Positions 1 to 7,899 of a DNA stretch of 52,390 nucleotides are shown here, one piece after another. The position numbers and the translations under genes are program-made. This DNA comes from an uncultured Oscillospiraceae bacterium. Lineage in GTDB: Bacteria > Bacillota > Clostridia > Oscillospirales > Oscillospiraceae. Where the stretch lies: positions 1-52,390 of the forward strand of contig CALXEH010000008.1 of NCBI GenBank assembly GCA_944387285.1, written 5' to 3'. Below the pieces are notes generated by a model. The model made no database searches and had not been told where the DNA came from. It was given only the letters and a program-made list of their open reading frames with translations. Each line of letters begins with the position of its first letter. The first letter of the stretch is position 1.

Positions 1-206
1 CACTTCTGGCAGGTGCAGACGCGGCGGCGCGGCGGGGTCTGCTCGCCGGTGAAGTAGGGCTTCATCGGCGCCATGCCCGAGTTTATGAGCAGCAGCGAGG
101 GGTCGTTCTGCGGTATAAGCGAGAAGCTGGGCAGCCGCAGATGCCCCTTGGATTCAAAAAACGAGAGAAACATCTCCCTGAGTTCATTCAGACCAAATGC
201 CTTCAT
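1..206 (-). CDS. alaS: Alanine--tRNA ligase, N-terminal fragment cut by window edge
   Basis: This is the first 68 residues of alanyl-tRNA synthetase, which charges tRNA-Ala in the cytoplasm. The reading begins [13 protein letters not shown] and continues through the class II motif 1 region, with the family blocks [26 protein letters not shown] and [11 protein letters not shown]. The ATG at 206 follows a GGGAGG ribosome binding site and fits the usual start of the family. The rest of the gene lies left of the window. The leader from the predicted promoter is only about 30 nt, too short for a T-box. Confidence 0.96.
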   Translation of the reverse strand, partial: MKAFGLNELREMFLSFFESKGHLRLPSFSLIPQNDPSLLLINSGMAPMKPYFTGEQTPPRRRVCTCQK

Positions 207-241
207 ATTTACCTCCCAAGGACAAATATCCGTATTCCATC

Positions 242-270
242 ATAATAAACACCAGAGGAAAAATTGTCAA
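242..270 (-). promoter_or_regulatory. Sigma-A type promoter of alaS
   Basis: On the minus strand TTGACA (270-265) is followed after exactly 17 bases by TATTAT (247-242). The predicted start of transcription is about 30 nt upstream of the alaS ATG. Confidence 0.75.
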
Positions 271-279
271 GGCGCGCCG

Positions 280-308
280 TAAAAAAACGCGCCCCTGGCG
301 GGGCGCGT
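280..308 (-). terminator. Rho-independent terminator of the kdpDE-like operon
   Basis: A perfect 9-bp stem (287-295 with 300-308, loop TGGC) is followed on the minus strand by a run of seven T. It lies 35 nt after the response regulator stop and just upstream of the alaS promoter. Confidence 0.85.
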
Positions 309-342
309 CAGCCTGCGGCGAGGCCCTTTTGGGCCCCGCCGC

Positions 343-1050
343 TCAGTCTGCCTCGCGCATCCAATAGCCTACGCCTATCTCGGTGAAGATGTACTGCGGC
401 TCGGCTGGGTTTTTCTCCAGCTTACGGCGGATATTCGCCATGTTGACGCGCAGTATCTGCCGGTTTTCCTTGGTGCTCAGGCCCCAGAGCTCGCGGAGCA
501 TGTAGTCGTAGGTCAGCACCCGGCCCGCGTAGAGGCCGAGCATGGACACTATCTTATACTCGTTCTGCGTCAGGTGCACGCTCTCCCCGTCCACGAAGAC
601 GCGGCGCTTGTCGTAATCTATCTCCAGGCCTCCGGCCTTAAACTTGCCGCTCGTCGCCAGGCTGCTCGACGTGGCGCCCGTGCGCGTGTGGCGCAGAGCC
701 GTGCGTATCCTCGCCATCAGCTCGGAAGTGCCGAAGGGCTTTGTGATGTAGTCGTCCGCGCCCAGGTCCAGGGCCTCGACCTTGTCCCGCTCGTGCGTGC
801 GCGCAGAGACCACTATGATGGGCAGGTGCGTCCACTCGCGTATGAAGCGCAGCACCTCCACCCCGTCCATGTCCGGCAGGCCGAGGTCCAGTATCACCAG
901 GTCCGGGCAGTGCGAGGTCACCAGCGTTATCGCCTTCGCGCCGCTGTTGGCCGTTATCACGTCGTAGCCGTTTGAGCTGAACACCGTGGTCATAAAGCTC
1001 AGTATGCCCTTCTCGTCCTCGACTATCAGTATTTTGTCCTTTGCCGGCAT
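343..1050 (-). CDS. kdpE: KdpE-like response regulator (OmpR/PhoB family)
   Basis: The 235-residue protein has an N-terminal receiver domain (about 1-125) and a C-terminal winged helix DNA-binding domain (about 135-232). E11/D12 form the acidic pocket, D55 in LVILDLGLPDMDG is the expected phosphorylation site, and the switch Lys lies in ITKPFG. The ending TEIGVGYWM is typical of KdpE, which turns on potassium uptake genes when phosphorylated by KdpD. The start at 1050 follows an AAGGGGGG site, 23 bp after the kinase gene, so the pair is an operon. No kdpFABC genes are in the window, so the real target could differ. Confidence 0.85.
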   Translation of the reverse strand: MPAKDKILIVEDEKGILSFMTTVFSSNGYDVITANSGAKAITLVTSHCPDLVILDLGLPDMDGVEVLRFIREWTHLPIIVVSARTHERDKVEALDLGADDYITKPFGTSELMARIRTALRHTRTGATSSSLATSGKFKAGGLEIDYDKRRVFVDGESVHLTQNEYKIVSMLGLYAGRVLTYDYMLRELWGLSTKENRQILRVNMANIRRKLEKNPAEPQYIFTEIGVGYWMREAD

Positions 1051-1073
1051 TTGCCCGGCCCCCCTTTCTGCTT

Positions 1074-2120
1074 TTATTCCGACAGCGGCAGGTCGAACCA
1101 GAACACCGCGCCGCCGTCCGGCAGGTTCGCTGCCGTCAAATCCCCGCCGTGCGCCTTGACTATCGTGCGGCAGACCGTCAGGCCTATGCCCATGTTGTGC
1201 CGGCCATTTGAATCCACGGGCGCGGCGCCCCGGGGCTTGTCCTCAAAGAGCCCGGGCAGCGCCTGCTCGTCGATGCCCCGGCCGTCGTCCTCCACGGCGA
1301 ACTTCGCCCGGCCCGCCTCCGACGTGACCTTGACCGTTATCCGCCGCGTCGTGCGCCCGTGCTCGGCGGCGTTCTCCAGCAGGTTCGTCAGCACCTGGCA
1401 GATGAGCACGGCGTCCATGGGCACGAAGAGCACCTCCTCGGGTATGCAGGTCTCCACCGCTATATCGGGCCGCAGCTTGCGGAACTTGCGCACCGCGTCG
1501 GCCACGACCTCCTCCACCGCCTCCGGCGTCTTTTGTATCTGCGCGTTCTCGCCGCCCACGCGGGTGATGGACAGCAGGTTCTCGACCATGCGTATCAGCC
1601 ACTCGGAATCGTCCCGGACGCCGAGCAGCAGCTCGCGGCGCTTGTCCTCGGGCAGCTCGGGGCTGTCCAGCAGCACGGCGGCCGCGCCGGCAATAGAGGT
1701 CAGCGGCGTGCGCAGGTCGTGCGAGACTGAGCGCAGCAGGTCGGCGCGCACCTTAGCCTTCTCGCCCTCGAGCCGCAGCCGCTCCTGCTTTTTGACGTTG
1801 GTGGTCAGGGCGCTGGTGCTCACCGAGACGGTCAGCATCGTGACAAAGGTCAGAGGATAGCCCGCAATGGTGAAGTTGAATTCCATGAAGGGATAGGTGA
1901 ACACGAAGTTCACGAGCAGCACGGCGGCCACGCTCGCCGCAATGCCCCAGGCATAGCCGTCCGTGAGCCTGGCCACGATGTGGACGCAGAGCACGAAGAC
2001 CAGCGTGCTGGCGGCAGAGCTCCTGGCCAGGCCGTTCAGGCTGAAGCAGAGCAGCGCCGTCAGCGCCAGCGCGCCCAAGGTTATAGCCATGTCCTGCCAG
2101 AGCCGCCGTCCGCGCTCCAT
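1074..2120 (-). CDS. kdpD: KdpD-like sensor histidine kinase, short form
   Basis: The protein is 348 residues, against roughly 900 in classical KdpD. About residues 11-105 hold four hydrophobic segments like the DUF4118 membrane module. A HisKA domain follows with H134 in SVSHDLRTPL, then an ATPase domain with NLLENAAEHG (N box), DDGRGI (G1) and GIGLTVC (G2). The N-terminal KdpD sensor and Usp-like domains are absent. I chose the ATG at 2120 because AGGTGAGGGGA lies just before it; an in-frame ATG 48 bases further upstream lacks such a site. It likely phosphorylates the KdpE-like regulator encoded next to it. What it senses cannot be read from the sequence. Confidence 0.85.
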   Translation of the reverse strand: MERGRRLWQDMAITLGALALTALLCFSLNGLARSSAASTLVFVLCVHIVARLTDGYAWGIAASVAAVLLVNFVFTYPFMEFNFTIAGYPLTFVTMLTVSVSTSALTTNVKKQERLRLEGEKAKVRADLLRSVSHDLRTPLTSIAGAAAVLLDSPELPEDKRRELLLGVRDDSEWLIRMVENLLSITRVGGENAQIQKTPEAVEEVVADAVRKFRKLRPDIAVETCIPEEVLFVPMDAVLICQVLTNLLENAAEHGRTTRRITVKVTSEAGRAKFAVEDDGRGIDEQALPGLFEDKPRGAAPVDSNGRHNMGIGLTVCRTIVKAHGGDLTAANLPDGGAVFWFDLPLSE

Positions 2121-2169
2121 TCCCCTCACCTCTTTATCACTATAACACAGCATCCATAAAGATGGCATT

Positions 2170-2216
2170 AAGAAAATATCCCTCGCGCCCGTGCTGGATA
2201 TGCACAGGCTCGAGGG
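2170..2216 (-). terminator. Probable terminator after the ABC exporter gene
   Basis: An imperfect hairpin pairs 2180-2194 with 2202-2216 with two mismatches. On the minus strand it is followed by ATATTTTCTT. It lies 15 nt after the exporter stop. Confidence 0.5.
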
Positions 2217-2231
2217 ACGGCGGCGCGGCCT

Positions 2232-3728
2232 TCAGCGGGACAAGGTAAAGAGCGAGTAAAAGCAGCCCCTGCGCTCCATCAGCTCCGCAAAGCTGCCGTA
2301 CTCCGCGATGCGCCCGCCCTTCATCGCTAGTATGCAGTCGTAGCGGCCCAGCAGCCCGGGCTCGAGGTCGTGGGTGACGACGATGCGGGTCATGCCCTCC
2401 AGCCCGAGGATGGCGGACGAGACCTGGAAGGCCGCCGCCGGGTCGAGCGCGGCCGTCGCCTCATCGACCAGCAGCACCTGCGAGCGCTTGAGCAGGCTCC
2501 GGGCGATGGAGACGCGCTGTTTCTCGCCGCCGGAGAGCCCGGCGCCGTTTTCGCCGCAGAGGTAGTCCGCGCCGTGGCCGGCCATGAGCAGGGCCAGCAG
2601 GGTGGATTTGCCGCTGCCCGAGGCACCGACGACGGCGTAGCTCCTGCCCGCCTCAAAGCGGAAGTCCAGCCCGCTCAGGGCCTCGCCGCCCGGGCCGTAG
2701 CTGAAGGAGAGGCCTTCGAGCTCGATGCCGCGCTCGAGGCGGCCTACGAGCCCGCCGCCCTCGTCCCGGACGTTCTCGCCCAGCGCGGCGGCGAGCCGGT
2801 CTATGAGCGCGGCCGCGGCCCTCCTCGCGGCCAGCTGCTCAGGCAGCTGGCGGATGGGGTTTATGATGCTGGCCGTCAGGTCGATGAACACGATGAGCAC
2901 GCCCGGCGTGATGCCGCGCCCCGACAGAGCCAGCCAGGCCCCGGCCAGGAAGGTGCCGAGCTGCGCTGTGACGCCCGCCGCCCCTGCCAGCGTGCCGATC
3001 ACGGTCATGAGCCGGCGCTTTTCGCATTTTGCGCGCTCCATTTCGCCGCAGCTGCCGGCAAACAGGCCGCAGATGGCCGCCTCGGCCTTGAAGCTCTTCA
3101 TGACGGGAAAGCCGCTCAGGCAGTCCTTCAGCGCGGCCACAAAAGCGCTGCTGCGCTCGGAGACCCGGGCCTCGGCCCGCTCCGCCCGGCCGCCGGCCGC
3201 GAGCGCCGCGCCGGCGGGCAGCAGGAAAAAGGCGCAGGATATGAGGGTCATCGCCGGGCTGTAGGCCAGCATCATGGCCAGAGCGCCGGCAAAGGACACG
3301 GCGTTCAGGATGAGGTCGAACTGCGTCTCAAGCCAGCTCTTTTCTATGGTCGCCGCGTCGTTCGAGAGGGCTGACAGGTAGAGGGCCGTGTTCTCCGTGC
3401 CGAAGGCAGCGATGCTCTTCTGCGTCAGCCTTTGGAAGGCGAAGCACCTGTACTGCTCCATGGCCCTGCGCAGGAACTGCGGCTTTGAGCAGAGCTCCAG
3501 GGCCTTGACGGCCGGGACTAGCGCCACGGCCGCGGCCGACAGCAGGGCCAGCTCGGTCAGGCCCATGGCGCCCGGCACGCCGGAGACCGAGTCGAGCATC
3601 TGCTGCAGCAGCCAGGCTAAGGCGAGGTTCAGCAGGGCCATCAGCAGCGTGGAGAGCGCGGCGAGGGCAAAGCGGAGCCTGTTGCCGCGGTAAAACTGCG
3701 CGGTGAACTCCCTGCGCCTAGCCCTCAT
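2232..3728 (-). CDS. ABC exporter (fused membrane and ATPase domains) with internal deletion in the ATPase
   Basis: The 498-residue protein has a transmembrane domain (about 1-300) and a nucleotide-binding domain (about 330-498). Walker A is GASGSGKST (368-376), the signature is LSGGEKQ (398-404), Walker B is VLLVDE (418-423) and the switch His is H453. Only 21 residues separate Walker A from the signature; in this family the gap is about 100 and includes the Q-loop and helical subdomain. The total length is also about 80 short of typical exporters, so an in-frame deletion is likely. The ATG at 3728 overlaps the end of the upstream regulator gene by 11 bp, so the two were translationally coupled. 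Substrate is unknown; the protein may be inactive. Confidence 0.85.
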   Translation of the reverse strand: MRARRREFTAQFYRGNRLRFALAALSTLLMALLNLALAWLLQQMLDSVSGVPGAMGLTELALLSAAAVALVPAVKALELCSKPQFLRRAMEQYRCFAFQRLTQKSIAAFGTENTALYLSALSNDAATIEKSWLETQFDLILNAVSFAGALAMMLAYSPAMTLISCAFFLLPAGAALAAGGRAERAEARVSERSSAFVAALKDCLSGFPVMKSFKAEAAICGLFAGSCGEMERAKCEKRRLMTVIGTLAGAAGVTAQLGTFLAGAWLALSGRGITPGVLIVFIDLTASIINPIRQLPEQLAARRAAAALIDRLAAALGENVRDEGGGLVGRLERGIELEGLSFSYGPGGEALSGLDFRFEAGRSYAVVGASGSGKSTLLALLMAGHGADYLCGENGAGLSGGEKQRVSIARSLLKRSQVLLVDEATAALDPAAAFQVSSAILGLEGMTRIVVTHDLEPGLLGRYDCILAMKGGRIAEYGSFAELMERRGCFYSLFTLSR

Positions 3729-4677
3729 CGCGCACCTCCTGCCAGAGCCGCGAAAACTGCTCGCAGCCGAAGTCGGAGACGACTTTGGAGACGCCCTCGG
3801 CCGCGCTTGGCCCGAGGTCATCCACCTCGGAGGCCACGGTGCCCTCCGCGACGAAGCGGAGGCTGGCGGCGTCGTAGCGCGGCTCGGCGTCGAAGCCCAG
3901 GGCCAGCCGCTTTGCGTCGCGCAGGCAGCGCGCGGCCTCCTCCCGGCTGCCCAGCTGCATGTGGGCATAGGCCATTATGGCCCGCAGGGCGGCCTCGCCC
4001 TTGTCTATGCAGCAGGCCCGGCCCGGCCGGCGCAGCCCGGAGAAAAAGCCGGCGGCCCATTCCAGGATGTCCAGGGCGCTGCGGTAGTCGCCCGCCTTGA
4101 TGTAGACGTTCACGAAGCCGATGACGACCTGCATCTGCGCGACCGAGAGGTCCAGCAGGCCCAGGGACAGATATGGCAGCGCGCCCCGGGTGTCGTTGCC
4201 CGAGGAGGCCAGCGTCTTGCCGATGAGCGGGTGGTTCAGGCGGCAGGCGTTGTGGGCCTTCAGGAGCTCGACGCCCCTTTCCCATTCGTCCAGGGCGAGG
4301 TGTACCTCGGCCAGCTCGCGCCAGAGGGAGAGCTCGCTTATCTCCGCATCCCGGTTCTGAGGCAGCAGCCGGCTGGCCCGGTGATAGAGCGAGAGCGCCC
4401 TTCTGAGCAGCGCCGGCTCGTTTTGGCAGACGTCCCTCACCTGGTAGACGGCGGCGCTGTAATAGACGGCCTCGAAGCAGTTCGGATAGCGCTGCAGCGC
4501 CTTTTCCGCGTCCTGCAGCGCGCCCTCCGCCTGCCTGTCGTGCACATAGCCCCTGAGCCTTTCGACCGTTGCGGCCCTGCTGTTGTCACGGGACTCGTAG
4601 CCCACGAGCGCGTCGAGGGACAGGTCGAAAAGGTCGGCCATGTCCACGATGAGGCCGAGCTCGGGCGTAGCCGCGCC
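3718..4677 (-). pseudogene. 3' part of a split XRE/TPR regulator gene
   Basis: The frame reads GAATPELGLIVDMADLF and on through about 310 residues rich in paired helices like TPR units, typical of the C-terminal part of helix-turn-helix regulators located before ABC exporters. The helix-turn-helix itself is missing: upstream the frame reads into the inserted element and meets a TAA at 4690-4692. The missing 5' part is at 11570-11704. Joining the two at the shared GGC gives an uninterrupted protein of about 358 residues. In the present arrangement no ribosome binding site precedes the first internal starts (GTG 4647, ATG 4641), so translation is doubtful. It overlaps the exporter start by 11 bp. 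Confidence 0.85.
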
Positions 4678-4699
4678 GGTTTCACGAACTTAAAGACAC
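4675..4699 (+). other. Left attachment site of the 6.9 kb element
   Basis: The shared trinucleotide (minus-strand GGC, 4675-4677) is followed by a 21-bp end repeat at 4679-4699 starting GTTTCACG and ending TTAAAGACAC. The same repeat lies inverted at 11564-11584 with 19 of 21 matches. The distance from repeat to a GG core is one base at both ends, as expected for the two half-sites of a serine recombinase attP. Confidence 0.8.
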
Positions 4700-4709
4700 T
4701 GGTTTACGT

Positions 4710-6323
4710 TCAATCAATTTTACCGACGAAGCGGTAGAAGATTTCTACTTCCTGTTCACGGGTGCCGTCGGGTTGTTTGACGGCCTCGTGGATGAGGATT
4801 TTCTCTATGAGCGTGTTGAGCAGTTCGGCGGTCAGCTCTGTCGGGTCGGTGTATTGACGTATGAGCTTGACCCACTTTTCGGCGTCTGCTGTTGTCTGCT
4901 CTTGAGCGGTGAGCTGTGCTTGCAGGGCTACAATCTGCTCGGTCAACGCTTGCTGTTCAGTCTGGTACTTCTGCGAGAGCATGTTGAAGTTGTACTCCGT
5001 GATGCGTCCTGCGGCCCAGTCCTCGTACATCTTGGCGAACAGGCGGTCAACCTCGGCCTTGCGCTTTTCGGCCTTGGACAGCTCGTTGGCCTGTTTCTTT
5101 GATGCTGCCAACCGTTCCTTATCTCCGGTTTTAAGAAGCCGTTGAAGCAGAGCATCCTCGTCAATTTCGGCCTGTTTAGCCCAGTAGCGGACTCTGGCGA
5201 GAACGTAGGTGTAGAGCACGTCGTAGCGGATGTAGTGCGGTGTACAGTGCCCCGTGCCTTGCCCGTATTTACTGCAACGGTAGATTCCGTATGGCGTCTT
5301 GCTCTGAGTTTTCAAGGCATATGCCATTGACCAGCCGCAGTCAGCGCATTTGATGAGCCCGGCAAATATCTGCCTCGTGCCGTCTTTCATTTTGCGTCGG
5401 CGGTTGGCGATTTGCTCCTGTACCTGCTCGAACACGTCTCTGCTGACGATGGCCTCGTGCGTGTTTTCGATGCGCTGCCACTCGTTTTCAGGTTTCCGCA
5501 CACGCTTCTTATTCTTGTACGAGATATTCGTTTGGCGGTTGTGGATGGTGTTGCCGATGTAGGTTTCATCCTTGAGAATGGATTTCACCTGTGCAATAGT
5601 CCAAGCATATTGTTTTTCCGATGATGCATCAGCATAGATATTTGCAAACGTGCCATATCTCGAGTAATTGAGCCAACCGGGAGTCGGCACCTGCTCTTTT
5701 ATGAGCTTGTGAGTTATGCTCGCGGCTCCTGCACCGTGGAACGCCATATCGAAAATCTTTTCGACGATCCATTTCGTTTCCTCGTCGATGACGAGGGCAT
5801 TTTTCTTATCCGGGTCACGCTTGTACCCGAGCGGCGCATAGGCAAATATCCGCTCACCGTTTGCAAACTTGGAGTGCAGCGCGGCCTTAACCTTGCGGCT
5901 TGTGTCTTTCGCAAACCACTCATTAAATAAGTTCTTAAAGGGAACGAAGTCGCTCAACCCGCGTTCGGTGTCCTCGTTTTCGGTGACGGCGATGTAGCGT
6001 ATCTGCTTCTCCGGGAACACGAACTCGAGATAGTAGTCCATCATCACGTGCTCTCGCCCGAAGCGGGACAGGTCTTTAGTGACGATGCAGTTGACCTTGC
6101 CGGCATCTACATCTGCCATCATGCGTTTGAACGAGGGACGCTCGAAGTTCGTTCCGCTCCATCCGTCATCGACGTACTCTTCAATGACGTGCAGGCCGTT
6201 GTCTGCGGCGTATTTGCGCAGAATCGTGCGCTGGGTTTCAATGCTCACGCTGTCGCCGTAGCTCTCATCGTCGCGGCTCAGGCGCATGTACAGTGCTGTG
6301 TTGTAAATTTTAGGCTGTTTCAA
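4710..6323 (-). CDS. Large serine recombinase (TnpX-like site-specific integrase/excisionase)
   Basis: The 537-residue protein should catalyse integration and excision of the element through a phosphoserine intermediate. The resolvase domain spans about 1-150 with the nucleophile S16 in YMRLSRDD and the block KDLSRFGRE (83-91). The recombinase domain covers about 160-270, a zinc ribbon has C326, C329, C350 and C360, and a coiled-coil region follows at about 390-480. The length is usual for TnpX/Tn4451-type enzymes. The start is a TTG at 6323 with AAAGGAGG five bases upstream. The stop lies only 11 bp from the 21-bp end repeat, the usual place for such a gene. Confidence 0.95.
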   Translation of the reverse strand: MKQPKIYNTALYMRLSRDDESYGDSVSIETQRTILRKYAADNGLHVIEEYVDDGWSGTNFERPSFKRMMADVDAGKVNCIVTKDLSRFGREHVMMDYYLEFVFPEKQIRYIAVTENEDTERGLSDFVPFKNLFNEWFAKDTSRKVKAALHSKFANGERIFAYAPLGYKRDPDKKNALVIDEETKWIVEKIFDMAFHGAGAASITHKLIKEQVPTPGWLNYSRYGTFANIYADASSEKQYAWTIAQVKSILKDETYIGNTIHNRQTNISYKNKKRVRKPENEWQRIENTHEAIVSRDVFEQVQEQIANRRRKMKDGTRQIFAGLIKCADCGWSMAYALKTQSKTPYGIYRCSKYGQGTGHCTPHYIRYDVLYTYVLARVRYWAKQAEIDEDALLQRLLKTGDKERLAASKKQANELSKAEKRKAEVDRLFAKMYEDWAAGRITEYNFNMLSQKYQTEQQALTEQIVALQAQLTAQEQTTADAEKWVKLIRQYTDPTELTAELLNTLIEKILIHEAVKQPDGTREQEVEIFYRFVGKID

Positions 6324-6397
6324 ATTAACCTCCTTTGTGTGAAACAGCCCGCGCTTATAAGTATATTATACCGCGAGCGCTAGCTGTCCGCAATTAC

Positions 6398-6631
6398 TTA
6401 TTGGGCGGCGTAGTCTATTACGTTCTCGATGAGTGCACCAACCGGCTTGCCTGTGTTCGCAAAATGCTCGCAGACTTTCAGCCGCGAGCCTCCGCAGTAG
6501 AAGTAAGTCTCGCCGTCCTCGTCCACGGCGTAGAACGAGGTGTTATCCAGCGTGGGTTTTGGCTCACGTTCTGTCGCCCACTGTTTGAGCAGCTCTTTGG
6601 GTGGTGTATCGATGTAATCCGTGTAAATAAT
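6398..6631 (-). CDS. Small mobile-element protein of unknown function, possible ATT start
   Basis: The gene lies 74 bp upstream of the recombinase in the same direction. The readable protein begins IIYTDYIDTPPKELLKQWA and ends KPVGALIENVIDYAAQ; it is about 77 residues, soluble and slightly acidic, with a central FYAVDEDGETYFYCGG stretch. A perfect AAGGAGG (6644-6638) lies six bases before an ATT codon at 6631, whereas the only upstream standard start in frame, a GTG at 6664, has no such site. An ATT start is therefore likely. I do not recognise the family; its position suggests a helper or regulator of the recombinase. Confidence 0.7.
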   Translation of the reverse strand: MIYTDYIDTPPKELLKQWATEREPKPTLDNTSFYAVDEDGETYFYCGGSRLKVCEHFANTGKPVGALIENVIDYAAQ

Positions 6632-6748
6632 ATTTTGCCTCCTTGTTGGATTCTCAAAGGTCACCTGAGCTGACCTTTGCGTACGCTTGTACGCATGTAC
6701 GCTTGTTTTGAATTGCTACACGTTTTTCGCCTCCTCGCAGGGACGTGA

Positions 6749-6782
6749 AAAGAGCACCCGGCTGTCAAGCTGGGTGCTCTTT
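6749..6782 (-). terminator. Rho-independent terminator downstream of a remnant gene
   Basis: A perfect 11-bp stem AAAGAGCACCC / GGGTGCTCTTT (6749-6759, 6772-6782) is followed by T runs on both strands. It lies 14 bp after the stop of the leftward remnant at 6797. Confidence 0.7.
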
Positions 6783-6870
6783 GGATTCTTGAATGTTCAG
6801 TTTTTCTTTGCAGCTTCATTGTACCATCGATTCTGAAAACGCGCAAGAGCAAAACTTTTCGCTTCTGGCT

Positions 6871-6934
6871 GCGACGGTTGCGACGGTAAAATAGGCGGTG
6901 GCAAAGTAACCGTTGCAATCGTCGCAACCGTCGC
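6871..6934. repeat. Long hairpin A (17-bp arms)
   Basis: GCGACGGTTGCGACGGT (6871-6887) pairs with 6918-6934 at 16 of 17 positions. Each arm is itself built from repeated GCGACGGT-like units. Confidence 0.85.
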
Positions 6935-6947
6935 GCTTTCAGTTGGC

Positions 6948-7003
6948 GGTGACGATGGTGACGATGAAATAAGAGGTGTTAAAGCATCGTCACCATCGTC
7001 ACC
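6948..7003. repeat. Long hairpin B (perfect 19-bp arms)
   Basis: The 19-bp arm at 6948-6966, made of tandem GGTGACGAT units, pairs perfectly with 6985-7003; the loop is 18 bp. A further TATCGTCACCG unit follows the right arm. Confidence 0.9.
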
Positions 7004-7157
7004 TATCGTCACCGTGGCCTCGCGTTTTAGGTGAAAGGGCTACGGCGCGGCACGGTAGCCCTCATCTGGGGGTTGACGCTTCGGTACACCCTGAGCATAA
7101 CGATGAGCTACGCTGAAATGGCGCAACCACATAAAATGCGCAACTGACTCAAATCAT

Positions 7158-7353
7158 CCGTACGAGCGTACAAGCGTACGGGGATGCGCTTTCTGCGGAA
7201 AGCGTAATAATCCACTATGACACTTTCAGCCTGATGGCTGCAAAGTGCCGTGGGCTCTCCGAGGGAGCGCGGAACATGGGCGTTGTATATGGAGCTTTAC
7301 GCTTAATCGCTGCGTACGTACGTACCAGCTGGCTCGCTCGTGTACGTACGTAC
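7158..7353. repeat. Cluster of GTAC-based palindromes
   Basis: CCGTACG (7158-7164) pairs with CGTACGG (7175-7181). Two copies of GTACGTACGTAC (7314-7325 and 7342-7353) can pair across a 16-bp loop. CGCTTTC/GAAAGCG forms another hairpin near 7187-7204. A related GTACGC-unit stretch lies near 6680-6705. No gene is supported in 7040-7560. Confidence 0.7.
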
Positions 7354-7394
7354 ATAGCGAATCGCCCATAAACTCATATATGCACGTGACAACC

Positions 7395-7447
7395 GTGACG
7401 GCCGTGACAGCTAAACTAAAGGTGCAAAACATCGTCACGGCCGTCAC
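7395..7447. repeat. Long hairpin C (perfect 14-bp arms)
   Basis: GTGACGGCCGTGAC (7395-7408) pairs perfectly with GTCACGGCCGTCAC (7434-7447). The TGAC/GTCAC units resemble those of hairpin B. Confidence 0.85.
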
Positions 7448-7561
7448 AGCCGTCGCGTAAAACCAAAGCGCCCGCATGGGCGCGACGCCGAAAAAACTTT
7501 CGACCTCGAGGTCGGGAGCTTTTGAGTTTTCAGGGTTTGGGATGAAATACCAACAAGTAAA

Positions 7562-7681
7562 ATGGAGCGCGGGAACAACCCCACGCTCCATGCGATTCGA
7601 GGCTTTGGGGCCCTCGAATCACTGCTTGCCCCTCCCACATAACAGGAATAGCCGCCATGCGGCGCAAGGGCTTTGCCCTTG
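7562..7681. repeat. Hairpins upstream of the oriT-like site
   Basis: ATGGAGCG (7562-7569) pairs with CGCTCCAT (7584-7591). GATTCGAGG (7594-7602) pairs with CCTCGAATC (7612-7620). CAAGGGC (7665-7671) pairs with GCCCTTG (7675-7681). Stacked hairpins before a nick site are usual for transfer origins. Confidence 0.6.
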
Positions 7682-7738
7682 TACGGAGCGCAGCGACGCA
7701 AAACATTCGGCACTCGAGCGCCGGGCTGTTTCTCGCAC

Positions 7739-7768
7739 ATACATGACCATGTATAGAAGTGCGCCGTT
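7739..7768 (+). other. Putative MobQ-type origin of transfer (oriT)
   Basis: A 7-bp inverted repeat ATACATG/CATGTAT (7739-7745, 7748-7754) is followed two bases later by AAGTGCGCCGT (7757-7767). This matches the layout of IncQ/MobQ oriT sites, where an inverted repeat precedes a TAAGTGCGCCCT-like nick sequence. No MobQ relaxase is present in the element; the cargo genes start 130 bp downstream, where a relaxase would be expected. Confidence 0.55.
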
Positions 7769-7899
7769 GGCTGAGATATTGCTTATAATCTTGTTAGAGT
7801 TAAAAATGCTTAAACAACCCATCGATTATTAACCTGTGTTAATGACCGTCAATGCGTAATGTGGTAAAATTAAGTTAAAAATCCCGGGAGGATTTTGGC

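Larger units (their letters stand above)
6797..7039 (-). pseudogene. Remnant C-terminal tail of a mobile-element protein
   Basis: The minus strand is open from a TAG at 7040-7042 to a stop at 6797 and ends FALARFQNRWYNEAAKKN, directly before a terminator. The Thr/Val-rich middle (VATIATVTL) is encoded by the hairpin repeats of this region. Similar Thr-Val repeat tails occur in replication or primase-like proteins of clostridial elements, as far as I recall. No ribosome binding site precedes the first GTG at 7012, so this is most likely the leftover end of a larger gene. Confidence 0.4.

Noticed and set aside
207..342. T-box riboswitch before alaS
   Set aside because: A good promoter lies only about 30 nt from the start codon, and the only hairpin in the interval is the terminator of the neighbouring operon.
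343..2120. A complete kdp potassium-uptake locus
   Set aside because: Only the two regulatory genes are present; no kdpF, kdpA, kdpB or kdpC coding region was found in the window.
3729..3968. N-terminal extension of the ABC exporter frame
   Set aside because: It overlaps the regulator gene, reads as low-complexity text and lacks a ribosome binding site; the ATG at 3728 fits the overlapping-gene pattern.
7226..7832. Open frames of 70-120 codons in the hairpin region of the element
   Set aside because: No ribosome binding sites or recognisable protein features; they run through palindromes and the oriT-like site.
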